Positions 1 to 7,715 of a stretch of DNA of 54,481 nt are shown piece by piece. Positions within the stretch are counted from its first letter, which is position 1, and every line of letters begins with the position of its first letter. Where the stretch lies: assembly GCA_017962025.1 (NCBI GenBank), contig JAGCWD010000072.1, positions 1-54,481 on the forward strand, written 5' to 3'. Both the position numbers and the translations under genes were made by a program. A model generated the notes under the pieces. That model had not been told where the DNA came from. It worked only from the letters and a program-made list of their open reading frames with translations, and did no database searches. The stretch is from Bacteroidales bacterium. GTDB taxonomy: Bacteria; Bacteroidota; Bacteroidia; Bacteroidales; UBA932.

Positions 1-150
1 CTCTTCTTTGTATATACACTTATTATATCACTAAGTCCAATCCCGACATCTACAAAAGAAATTAACGCTCTCGAATTCTCGTTACAATTTCTCGGTACTT
101 GCTTGTACTAATCTTTCAATATTGTCAATGAACTGTGCTTCATTTCGAAG
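1..150 (-). other. rRNA operon leader; 16S rRNA expected just beyond the left edge
   Basis: Read on the minus strand, this non-coding stretch lies between a strong promoter and the window edge, where it ends in ACAAAGAAGAG. Bacteroidales 16S genes begin ...GAAGAGTTTGATCCTGGCTCAG, so the 16S 5' end should fall within the last few bases or just outside. It contains GTTCATTGACAATATTG, which resembles the conserved leader region upstream of 16S in this group. That is recognition from memory, not a search. No protein-coding gene is seen here. Confidence 0.75.
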
Positions 151-157
151 CGGGCTG

Positions 158-188
158 CAAAGGTAACAACTTTTTCTTTCTCCACAAA
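158..188 (-). promoter_or_regulatory. Strong Bacteroidota-type promoter of an rRNA operon
   Basis: On the minus strand a -33 TTTG (185-188) is followed after 19 bases by TACCTTTG (158-165), a perfect match to the Bacteroidota housekeeping promoter TTTG-N19/21-TAnnTTTG. Transcription would start near 150 and run out of the left edge. The -33 box lies in a perfect hairpin, TCCACAAA/TTTGTGGA (181-199, 3-base loop). The downstream sequence has the look of an rRNA leader (next entry). Confidence 0.85.
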
Positions 189-218
189 TTTTTTGTGGAT
201 TTTTTTTACCCTGCCCGA

Positions 219-2438
219 TCAATACCAAACCGCCGGCTCCGGACCCATCTTGAAGACGAGGTCTCCTCCGGCCATGATTTCGGAGTACTCGATGTAGCCC
301 CTGCCGAGTTTCTGCCCATTCAGGGTAACTTCCTGGATGTATTTGTTCTCAGGAGTAAGGCCATCAGCCTTGATCTTGAAGATTCCGCCAGGGACATTCA
401 CATCAGCTTCCTCAAACACAGGGGCACCGAACCAGAAACGGGTTGAAGCCGGTTCCGGCTCATAGAATCCAAGGGCGGAAAGAACATACCAGGCACTCAT
501 CTGGCCTGCATCCTCATTTCCGGCCAGGCCCTCAGGATTGTTCCAATAGAAATCGTGATAAACCTGGCGGACAAGATCTGCGGTCTTGGAAGGGACGCCT
601 GCCATCGAATAGAAATAGATGATATGATGGCTGGGTTCATTGCCGTGGACATACTGCCCGATCAGACCGGTTATGTCACTGGAAACGTTTTCTCCTTCAA
701 GATGTGAATCGGCCAGGAAGAGGGAGTCAAGCCTTTCCAGGAAGAAATCCTTTGAGCCGTAGAATTCTACAAGGCCCTCATAGTCCTGGGGAGCAAGCCA
801 GGTGTACTGCCAGGCCGTGCCCTCACAATAGTCTGTTACCTGGTGAGCGGAATGATAAGGACTGAAAGGAGTCCTCCAACTGCCATCAGAAAGCCTTCCA
901 CGGGCCTGCAGGGTCTCCTTGTCCATGTAATTCCTGTAGGAATGACTCCTCTCGCGGAAAAACTCCGCATCTTCTGTCTTGCCAAGGAACTCCGCAGCTG
1001 AGGCCATCGCACCATCCGCTATGGCATATTCCATATCACAAGCCACAGACTGGTTGTACAAGTCGGAAGGTATGTAACCAAAACGCTTTCTCAAATCCTG
1101 TCCCCTGTCATCACACATAGCAGTGGTTTTCAAGGCATTCCAAGCCTTTTCCTTGTCAATGCCGGGGATACCCTTGACAATGGCGTCAGCGACGGCTATG
1201 ATTCCGGGATTACCGACCATGCAGTCTGTCTCATTGCCCATCAGGTGCCAAACCGGTAGGCGGCCCTGCTCCTCACAGATACGGATCATGGTGTTGACCA
1301 TATCCGACTCCTTCTCAGGATGCACAATCGTCATCAAAGGCATCTGGGCACGGTAGGTGTCCCAAAGCGAGAAAGTGGTATAGTTCACGAAACCACCATC
1401 CAGATGGACCTCTCCATCGGCACCGCGATACTCTCCATTGACATCGCAGAATGTGGCAGGAATGATCATGGTGTGGTACAATGCGGTGTAGAAAATCGTC
1501 CTGGAGTCAAGATCCTTTCCCTTAACCTTGATCTTAGACAATTCGCTGTTCCAGGCATCCTTTGCTGCATCGGCCACAGCCTCGAAATCCCATCCTTCAA
1601 GTTCAGTCTCCATGTTGAGCCTGGCATTCTCCTCGCTTACAGGAGAAATCGCAACTTTCACGAGAACCTGGTCACCATCAGAAGTCTTGAAGTTTGCCCT
1701 TCCGTAATTGATCGTGAATGTCTCGTCCTGGAATGTCCTTTCCCTTACTGGAATCACCTCGAATGAATCGAAAGGCTTTGAGAATTCAGCATAGAAGAAC
1801 ACCTTCTGATTCTTCGCCCAGCCTGCCGAGAATCGGAATCCTTTGATAGTGTGGTCATCAACGACCTCAACCTTGGTACCATAAGCCCTGTCCCAGCAAC
1901 CTCCGTTCTCAAGGTCAATCACAATCGCGGATTCGTCGGAAGCCGGGAATGTGTAGCGGCTGAGTCCGACACGGTTGGTAGCTGTCATCTCGGCGGTGAT
2001 GCCATAACGGATCAGGGGCACACTATAATAACCAGGCCTGGCTATTTCCTTGGTACGGTCAGCATAGGACCAGAGTCCTGAAACGGGATCCGCCTCAACT
2101 CCCCGGGCATATTTTACCTCCCCTACAACAGGCATGAGAGTTATGTCGAAGAGGTCACCTATGCCAGTACCGCTGAGATGGGTGTGGGAGAAGCCTATCA
2201 CCGTCGAATCACTTTCATGATAGCCGGAGCACCAGTCCCAGGATTGGGGAATGCTGGTGGGGCCTAGTTGCACTGCTCCGAATGGAACGTTGGCTCCCAC
2301 GAACACATGACCGTGGCCGCCAGATCCAATCTTCACATTCACATAATCTGTCAAGTCGTTTTTCGGTGTGGAACCGCCGGCACAACCGGAAATCATCACG
2401 GCTATCGCCGCCATGACCGATATTCCTACATGTTTCAT
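219..2438 (-). CDS. GH92 family alpha-mannosidase lipoprotein
   Basis: A 739-residue exported lipoprotein with a signal peptide and lipobox (MISGC, Cys19). The family is calcium-dependent, inverting exo-alpha-mannosidases that act on yeast mannan or N-glycans at the cell surface or in the periplasm. Family signatures seen: an N-terminal region rich in G/H (FSHTHLSGTGIGD), GNETDCMVGNPG in the middle, and a C-terminal GLAGNEDAGQMSAWYVLSALGFY block typical of GH92. The length (about 740) is normal for the family. It ends in TGA about 30 bases from the rRNA promoter region and is divergent from the mutL operon. The linkage specificity cannot be read from sequence. Confidence 0.93.
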   Translation of the reverse strand: MKHVGISVMAAIAVMISGCAGGSTPKNDLTDYVNVKIGSGGHGHVFVGANVPFGAVQLGPTSIPQSWDWCSGYHESDSTVIGFSHTHLSGTGIGDLFDITLMPVVGEVKYARGVEADPVSGLWSYADRTKEIARPGYYSVPLIRYGITAEMTATNRVGLSRYTFPASDESAIVIDLENGGCWDRAYGTKVEVVDDHTIKGFRFSAGWAKNQKVFFYAEFSKPFDSFEVIPVRERTFQDETFTINYGRANFKTSDGDQVLVKVAISPVSEENARLNMETELEGWDFEAVADAAKDAWNSELSKIKVKGKDLDSRTIFYTALYHTMIIPATFCDVNGEYRGADGEVHLDGGFVNYTTFSLWDTYRAQMPLMTIVHPEKESDMVNTMIRICEEQGRLPVWHLMGNETDCMVGNPGIIAVADAIVKGIPGIDKEKAWNALKTTAMCDDRGQDLRKRFGYIPSDLYNQSVACDMEYAIADGAMASAAEFLGKTEDAEFFRERSHSYRNYMDKETLQARGRLSDGSWRTPFSPYHSAHQVTDYCEGTAWQYTWLAPQDYEGLVEFYGSKDFFLERLDSLFLADSHLEGENVSSDITGLIGQYVHGNEPSHHIIYFYSMAGVPSKTADLVRQVYHDFYWNNPEGLAGNEDAGQMSAWYVLSALGFYEPEPASTRFWFGAPVFEEADVNVPGGIFKIKADGLTPENKYIQEVTLNGQKLGRGYIEYSEIMAGGDLVFKMGPEPAVWY

Positions 2439-2478
2439 CTGTAAAAAGTATTGATACCACTAATTTAACATTTTTATT

Positions 2479-2486
2479 TATATTTG
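2479..2486 (+). promoter_or_regulatory. Candidate -7 promoter element of the mutL operon
   Basis: TATATTTG matches TAnnTTTG exactly and lies 23 bases before the ATG of the small membrane protein gene. No TTTG is found at the usual -33 distance, so the match rests on the -7 box alone. Confidence 0.4.
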
Positions 2487-2509
2487 TTTTTACGAAACAA
2501 TAACTTGCC

Positions 2510-2824
2510 ATGGGTTTTTTTACATTTCCAGGCCAGCAGGAACATAGGAAGTTCAACTACAGGCCGATCTATTACGACAAGGACGAAGAAGAGCGCCGTC
2601 AGGTGTTCGGAAAGGTAGATGGCAGGCTGGATGCCGAGAAAGAGAAGGAAAAGGCAGCCGGTGAATACAAGGCCGGCGCCTACATCCGTGGATCATGGCG
2701 CGATGGCAATTATGCCAAACGTGACAGCGGAGCAACCACAGCCCAGAAGATCATAGGCATTATCGGCCTTATCCTTCTTGCTGTGGTCCTGATCTATCTC
2801 TGCAAATTCTATCTTTTACTGTAG
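2510..2824 (+). CDS. Small C-terminally anchored membrane protein of unknown function
   Basis: A 104-residue protein not recognised by function. The N-terminal 75 residues are highly charged and predicted soluble (FNYRPIYYDKDEEERRQVFG, then a Lys/Glu-rich stretch). Residues about 80-102 form one hydrophobic helix (IIGIIGLILLAVVLIYLCKF), so the protein is probably tail-anchored in the inner membrane. Its TAG stop lies one base before the mutL ATG, so the two are almost certainly co-transcribed. The link to mismatch repair is positional only. It resembles short conserved Bacteroidales hypothetical proteins found next to mutL. Confidence 0.8.
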   Translation: MGFFTFPGQQEHRKFNYRPIYYDKDEEERRQVFGKVDGRLDAEKEKEKAAGEYKAGAYIRGSWRDGNYAKRDSGATTAQKIIGIIGLILLAVVLIYLCKFYLLL

Positions 2825-2825
2825 G

Positions 2826-4616
2826 ATGGATCTCAGGATACTGCCTGGCAACATAGCCAACATGATAGCCGCCGGAGAGGTCGTGGGAAGGCCCTCATCG
2901 GTGGTCAAGGAACTTATGGAGAATTCCGTGGATGCAGGAGCCGACCAGGTCACCGTCGTCGTCACCGATTCGGGAAGGACCTTGATCCAGGTTATCGACA
3001 ACGGCTGCGGAATGTCTCCTGACGATGCAGTACTCTGCTTTGAAAGGCATGCCACCTCCAAAATAGCCACCGCGGAAGACTTGCAGCAAATCTCCACCTT
3101 CGGTTTCCGCGGTGAGGCACTGGCTTCTATTGCAGCTGTTGCGGAAGTCACCCTCAGGACCCGGGTTGAAGGCAGCGAGACCGGTTGTCAGGTCGAATTC
3201 GCCGGATCTGAACATCTTTCCACAACCGAGGTTTCAGCTCCCAAGGGTACCAACATCGCTGTCCGGAACCTCTTTTACAATATTCCCGCAAGAAGGAAAT
3301 TCCTTAAATCGGACAACGTCGAATTCAGGCACATCGTAGAGGAATTCGACAGGGTTGCCCTCACCTGTCCGGAAACAGGCTTCTCCCTGAGCCACAACGG
3401 CAAGGACATTTATGTCCTTAAACCGGCCAAGTCCTTGAAGTACCGTATTATGGACCTTATGGGTCCATCGGTTGCCTCAGACCTGGTGGACATCTCTGCC
3501 GACACTTCAGTACTCTCCCTTCGCGGATTCGTCGGACGCCCCGACACAGCCAAGAAGACTCTCGGCAACCAGTATTTCTTTGTCAACGGCCGTTACTTCC
3601 GAAGTCCATACCTGCACAAAGCCGTGATGAAAGCCTATGAAGGCCTTATCCCCGAGGGAGTCACCCCGGCTTATTTCATCTACCTTGAGACTGATCCCAA
3701 ATCGATAGATGTCAACATCAGTCCCACCAAGACCGAGGTAAAATTCGAAGACGAGTCTTTCGTTTTCCAGGTCGTCTATGCCGCTGTCAAGGAGACCCTG
3801 GGCAAGAATTCCTTCGCGGGTACGATTGATTTCTCCAATCCGGAAGCGAATGAAATGCCGGTCCTTGGCAGGCACTATTCTGAATATAAGCCTGACACCG
3901 CACCACAGGTGCCTCTGGATCCAGATTACAATCCTTTCGAGAGTGTATTTACACGGGAAGGTGATTCCGCAGAAAAAGGAAGTTACCAGCCTTCAAGATA
4001 TGTCGACCGAAGTGAAGACTACGGAAGGCTATTCGAGGAAAAGACCGTACATGTCAGCCAGACTCTTATCCTGGACGGGAAGTACATAGTGTCTCCAGTC
4101 AAGGAAGGCCTGATGGTGGTAAATGTAAAGAGGGCTCGGGAAAGGATCCTCTACGACAGGGCCCTGTCAGCCCTCAACAAGAACGGTCATGTCACCCAGG
4201 CCAACATGTTCCCGGTTAAGGTTCAGGTAGGAGTGGGCGACAGGCTTCTCCTGGAGGAAAAATCCGAGTTGCTTTCTTCCCTGGGATTTGACATATCTTC
4301 TCTCGGAAATGACACTGTGGTTGTAGGAGGAGTTCCGGAAGGTTATTCCGGAGAAGCCGGGAAGGTTCAGACCATGGTACAAAACCTGATCCTGATACTT
4401 TCCGACGACAGTGCTTCCCTTCCGGGAGTAATGGAATCGGCAATGGCTGAGAAGATTGCCCTTCTGGGTGCCTCTTCTGCTGATCCTCTGACCTCCCCCA
4501 CCGAAGCCAGGTTGCTCCTGGACACCCTTCTTTCCAGCGGCAATCCCGAACTCACAAGCAACGGAAAGAAAATCATGGCAATCTTGAATCTCTCCCAGGT
4601 GGAGAAACTATTCTAG
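2826..4616 (+). CDS. mutL: DNA mismatch repair protein MutL
   Basis: A 596-residue GHKL-ATPase that couples MutS mismatch recognition to strand incision and removal. The N-terminal ATPase motifs are intact: ENSVDAGA near residue 35, DNGCGM near 60, and FGFRGEAL near 92. The C-terminal dimerisation domain starts around residue 410. Where endonuclease-type MutL proteins have DQHA(X)2E(X)4E, this one reads NVKRARERILYD (residues 433-444), keeping only the central Glu. This suggests altered or lost nicking activity. The gene sits second in an operon with a rhomboid protease and an EEP hydrolase, an arrangement seen in other Bacteroidales. Confidence 0.96.
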   Translation: MDLRILPGNIANMIAAGEVVGRPSSVVKELMENSVDAGADQVTVVVTDSGRTLIQVIDNGCGMSPDDAVLCFERHATSKIATAEDLQQISTFGFRGEALASIAAVAEVTLRTRVEGSETGCQVEFAGSEHLSTTEVSAPKGTNIAVRNLFYNIPARRKFLKSDNVEFRHIVEEFDRVALTCPETGFSLSHNGKDIYVLKPAKSLKYRIMDLMGPSVASDLVDISADTSVLSLRGFVGRPDTAKKTLGNQYFFVNGRYFRSPYLHKAVMKAYEGLIPEGVTPAYFIYLETDPKSIDVNISPTKTEVKFEDESFVFQVVYAAVKETLGKNSFAGTIDFSNPEANEMPVLGRHYSEYKPDTAPQVPLDPDYNPFESVFTREGDSAEKGSYQPSRYVDRSEDYGRLFEEKTVHVSQTLILDGKYIVSPVKEGLMVVNVKRARERILYDRALSALNKNGHVTQANMFPVKVQVGVGDRLLLEEKSELLSSLGFDISSLGNDTVVVGGVPEGYSGEAGKVQTMVQNLILILSDDSASLPGVMESAMAEKIALLGASSADPLTSPTEARLLLDTLLSSGNPELTSNGKKIMAILNLSQVEKLF

Positions 4617-4618
4617 AC

Positions 4619-5320
4619 ATGGCACAATACTACGGCTACGATAATAACCCTTCCGGTGGACTTATGGCAAGGCTTTTCGGAAACATTCCGGAGGCAACCA
4701 GGAATATCTTCCTGGTCAATGCCCTAATGTTCATCGCCACCCTAATCAACAAGAACTTCATGATCGAGACCTTCGCGGTTTTCTACCCGAAGTCTCCCTT
4801 CTTCCACTGGTGGCAGCCGGTGACCTACATGTTCATGCATGGAAACTTCATGCACATATTCGTCAACATGTGGTGCCTACTCATGTTCGGTTCGGCGCTT
4901 GAAAGGACAATTGGTTCCAAGAAATTTGTGCTCTTCTATTTCGTAACTGGTCTGGGAGCTCTTCTGATACATTTCCTCGTACAGGACATCCAGGCGCAGG
5001 CGGCCCTCACTGACAGCACTCAGTTGACCCAGGCCTACATCGACATCCTCAGGACCCCTACCCTCGGTGCTTCAGGAGCGATTTATGGAATCCAGATAGG
5101 TTACGCGATGCTCTATCCCAATGACCTATGGACTCTTGTCTTCCCTCCCGTCACCTTGAAGGCCAAATGGTTCGTACTGATCTTCATGGGAATCGAACTA
5201 TTCACAGGAATCACCGGAACCATGGACGGAGTTGCCCACTTCGCACATCTCGGTGGTGCACTGTTCGGATTCCTCATGATCTTCTATTGGAAGAAATCCG
5301 GCAAACTCTGGAGGAAATAG
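4619..5320 (+). CDS. Rhomboid family intramembrane serine protease
   Basis: A 233-residue polytopic membrane protein with about six transmembrane segments. Rhomboids cleave transmembrane substrates within the membrane with a Ser-His dyad. The catalytic Ser152 lies in LGASGAIYG (the GxSG motif) and the partner His210 in VAHFAHLGG. The helix with HIFVNMW carries the conserved His/Asn of the oxyanion region. The start ATG is two bases after the mutL stop, so translation is coupled within the operon. The substrate is unknown. Confidence 0.93.
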   Translation: MAQYYGYDNNPSGGLMARLFGNIPEATRNIFLVNALMFIATLINKNFMIETFAVFYPKSPFFHWWQPVTYMFMHGNFMHIFVNMWCLLMFGSALERTIGSKKFVLFYFVTGLGALLIHFLVQDIQAQAALTDSTQLTQAYIDILRTPTLGASGAIYGIQIGYAMLYPNDLWTLVFPPVTLKAKWFVLIFMGIELFTGITGTMDGVAHFAHLGGALFGFLMIFYWKKSGKLWRK

Positions 5321-5332
5321 GATAACCTGACT

Positions 5333-6415
5333 ATGGGAAGGAGAAGGCATGACAGGAGCGTAGGCATCACCACAAGGGTGCTGATGCTTCTTGCAGCATT
5401 TCTCCTATTCCTGACATATGCCTCTATGCTGGTCAATCCAGCAAAGGCATGGTACATGACTGTTGTCGGGCTCCTTTTCATTCCGGTAGCCGTCTTGAAC
5501 CTGTTCCTCCTTTTCCATGCCCTTGGAAGGAAATCGAAGGCATTCCTGATTCCCCTGCTGGCACTCATGCCTTCCATCATATTCATAGGAAGGTATTTCC
5601 AGTTCTCTTCCGGGGCGGACGGAAAGGGGGAAAACACAGTGAAGATAATATCCTACAACGTAGGACGCTTCATGCTTGGAAGCAGGAAGGACTTCAAGGG
5701 AGATAATGGCAGGAAAGCCTGCCTGGACTCGATAATGAGATTCATCAGCAAGACTGACGCTGACGTGGTCTGCCTTCAGGAAGTCGATCTGGATGGGGAA
5801 TATGATGTCAGGAATTTCATTAATGAGCATTTCCCGGACTACCAGTCAGGCTATTTCATGTTCATCAACAAGGAGGGTGCTTACGGAAACGTAACTCTCA
5901 GCCGCTTCCCTATCACGGACAAGGGCCGGCTGCAGTTTGACAAAAGTGCAAATCTTGCGATTTACACAGATCTGGAAATCGGCGACAGCAAACTGAGGGT
6001 TTACAACTGCCATTTCGAGAGCTATAACATATCGATGGCCAAATTGATAAAATCCTGGCAGAAGGACAGTACCTTCGTCAGGAACACAGAGGCGAAACTG
6101 AAGAGGTCTATAACCAGGCGTCCGGTACAGGTGGACCAGGTCATGTCGGACATTGAAGAGTGTCCGGTCGAGTCGATTGTAGTCGGCGACTTCAACGACA
6201 ATCCGATGTCATATACCTATTTCAGGTTGATGAAAGGGAGGAAGGACACTTTCGTCGAGGCCGGAAAGGGATTCGGAGCTACACACACTACCTTGTGGCC
6301 CTTTATCAGGATTGACTACATACTGTATCCAAAGCATTTCAAAGCCGTTTCCAACCAGATTCCCCGCCTTAAGTACTCGGACCATTACCCGGTTGTGGCA
6401 GAGATCAACCTTTAA
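5333..6415 (+). CDS. Membrane-anchored endonuclease/exonuclease/phosphatase family protein
   Basis: A 360-residue protein with about three hydrophobic segments in the first 95 residues, followed by an EEP (DNase I-like) domain. Motifs of the fold: SYNVGRF at its start, DVVCLQEV with the metal-binding Glu, GDFND, and the C-terminal SDHYPV His. The domain would hydrolyse phosphodiester bonds, either in nucleic acid or lipid/inositol phosphates; the anchor places it at the membrane. It is the last gene of the mutL-rhomboid run, 12 bases after the rhomboid stop. The substrate is not deducible. Confidence 0.9.
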   Translation: MGRRRHDRSVGITTRVLMLLAAFLLFLTYASMLVNPAKAWYMTVVGLLFIPVAVLNLFLLFHALGRKSKAFLIPLLALMPSIIFIGRYFQFSSGADGKGENTVKIISYNVGRFMLGSRKDFKGDNGRKACLDSIMRFISKTDADVVCLQEVDLDGEYDVRNFINEHFPDYQSGYFMFINKEGAYGNVTLSRFPITDKGRLQFDKSANLAIYTDLEIGDSKLRVYNCHFESYNISMAKLIKSWQKDSTFVRNTEAKLKRSITRRPVQVDQVMSDIEECPVESIVVGDFNDNPMSYTYFRLMKGRKDTFVEAGKGFGATHTTLWPFIRIDYILYPKHFKAVSNQIPRLKYSDHYPVVAEINL

Positions 6416-6419
6416 ATGC

Positions 6420-7022
6420 CTATTGAACCGAAGCGAGATCGATGAGGTTGTTAAGCAGGGCATAGACAGTTAGACCTGCTACCGTCTTGATGCCTGTCTT
6501 GCGGGTGATGTTCTTCCGGTGGGTTATGACTGTGTAGATCGAGAGGTTCAGTTTGTCGGCAATCTCCTTGTTAAGCATGCCCTTCGCAACGCAAACGAGG
6601 ATCTCTTTCTCCCTGGCAGACAGTTCCCCACCATCGGAGACTGCATCGGGCTGCCTGGTTTCCAAGGCATTGCGGAGCTTTCGCACAAGTTCGTCCTGAC
6701 GGTCATACAGCGACACGGATCCGTCATACAGTTTCAAGACATCCTCTGTGACCGCGGGTCCGTCCAAGGCTATGACTATCGAATCACAAACGTCCGAAAG
6801 CATGTTACGGCCTTCCTTCCTGCTCTTGAAATCCAGGATCACCGGATCGATTATCACCACATCCGGATCAATCCCCCTCAACCTGGATTCGGCAGCCTTG
6901 GAAAAATCGTGGAAAACCTCCTCCACACTGAACTCTCCTGATTCTTCCAAGATGCTTCCCAATCCCCTGGCCACTATGTCAGAAGGAACTATCAATGAAA
7001 CGGTCTTCCTACTCTCCATCAC
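6420..7022 (-). CDS. LuxR-type response regulator with degenerate receiver domain
   Basis: A 200-residue protein: residues 1-125 have the alternating pattern of a receiver domain, and residues 135-195 form a LuxR/NarL helix-turn-helix (LSAREKEILVCVAKGMLNKEIADKLNLS...TVITHRKNI). The receiver keeps one plausible acceptor Asp (DVVIID) but lacks the usual N-terminal acidic pair and a clear Lys. It may therefore respond to a ligand or to protein contacts rather than a kinase, and no kinase lies nearby. Its start overlaps the end of the hemerythrin gene by 14 bases, tying its function to iron and oxygen or nitric-oxide stress. Confidence 0.88.
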   Translation of the reverse strand: MMESRKTVSLIVPSDIVARGLGSILEESGEFSVEEVFHDFSKAAESRLRGIDPDVVIIDPVILDFKSRKEGRNMLSDVCDSIVIALDGPAVTEDVLKLYDGSVSLYDRQDELVRKLRNALETRQPDAVSDGGELSAREKEILVCVAKGMLNKEIADKLNLSIYTVITHRKNITRKTGIKTVAGLTVYALLNNLIDLASVQ

Positions 7023-7698
7023 GTTCGAGGTTTCTTACTGCAGGTACAAGGACATTGTCTTCGACATAGGTATGACGCCTGAGGTCATCCCTAAGACCGT
7101 AAATCGAGACCAGCACCCACATTTTCAATTCCGGGTCACATTCTTCAGGAAGGTACTTCATCACGATATTCTTCATGTCTTCAAGTTTCTCATCCACGCT
7201 CTCGTGATGCTCCTCGAACTGGTCGATTGAATAGCCTTCCGGTCTTGTGCCTTTCTGGAGTGCCTCTATGTAGGGAAAAACTTCATCTTCTTCCCTGGCA
7301 AAATGTTTTTCCAGTTCGGATTTATACTCCACGAAGAATTTCAGTATTGCGCCCTTCCTGGTCTCGTCGCAAGGCTCCAGGAGACGGTCAAAAGAGGTTT
7401 CCAGATTGTTCAGGGCACGACCGGTGTAATAGGAATGAGACCCTCGGAGATACCTGACTATGTCCGGAATATTCAATGAGTCGATTTCCTCCGGAGAAGG
7501 AACATACTCCGGGAAGGAATAGACGTTGCAGATGAGCATGAAGGTCGAGACGTCCAAACCACACTGACGGCAGGCCTCATCCGCTTTTAAACCGGAATTG
7601 GAAAGCCCGACGCCCATCCTGGACATAACCTGCATAAGGGTATAGTTCATGTCAATCATGTCCGACAGTCTCATGTCGGGAGTGAAGATGTCTTTCAT
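7009..7698 (-). CDS. Hemerythrin-domain protein (RIC/ScdA-like di-iron protein)
   Basis: A 229-residue protein. Residues 1-70 resemble the ScdA_N/DUF542-like region. Residues 80-220 are a hemerythrin four-helix domain with the expected di-iron ligands: HSYYTGRAL, HFAREEDEVFPYIE, EEHHE and HTYVEDNVLVP. Relatives repair iron-sulfur clusters after nitric oxide or oxidative damage, or sense oxygen. The ATG at 7698 was preferred over upstream starts because upstream extension runs into the 3' end of feoAB and adds no recognisable sequence. It is 17 bases after feoAB and overlaps the LuxR gene, indicating one iron/redox operon. Confidence 0.9.
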   Translation of the reverse strand: MKDIFTPDMRLSDMIDMNYTLMQVMSRMGVGLSNSGLKADEACRQCGLDVSTFMLICNVYSFPEYVPSPEEIDSLNIPDIVRYLRGSHSYYTGRALNNLETSFDRLLEPCDETRKGAILKFFVEYKSELEKHFAREEDEVFPYIEALQKGTRPEGYSIDQFEEHHESVDEKLEDMKNIVMKYLPEECDPELKMWVLVSIYGLRDDLRRHTYVEDNVLVPAVRNLERDGE

Positions 7699-7715
7699 GT
7701 CAGTAAAGATACAAA

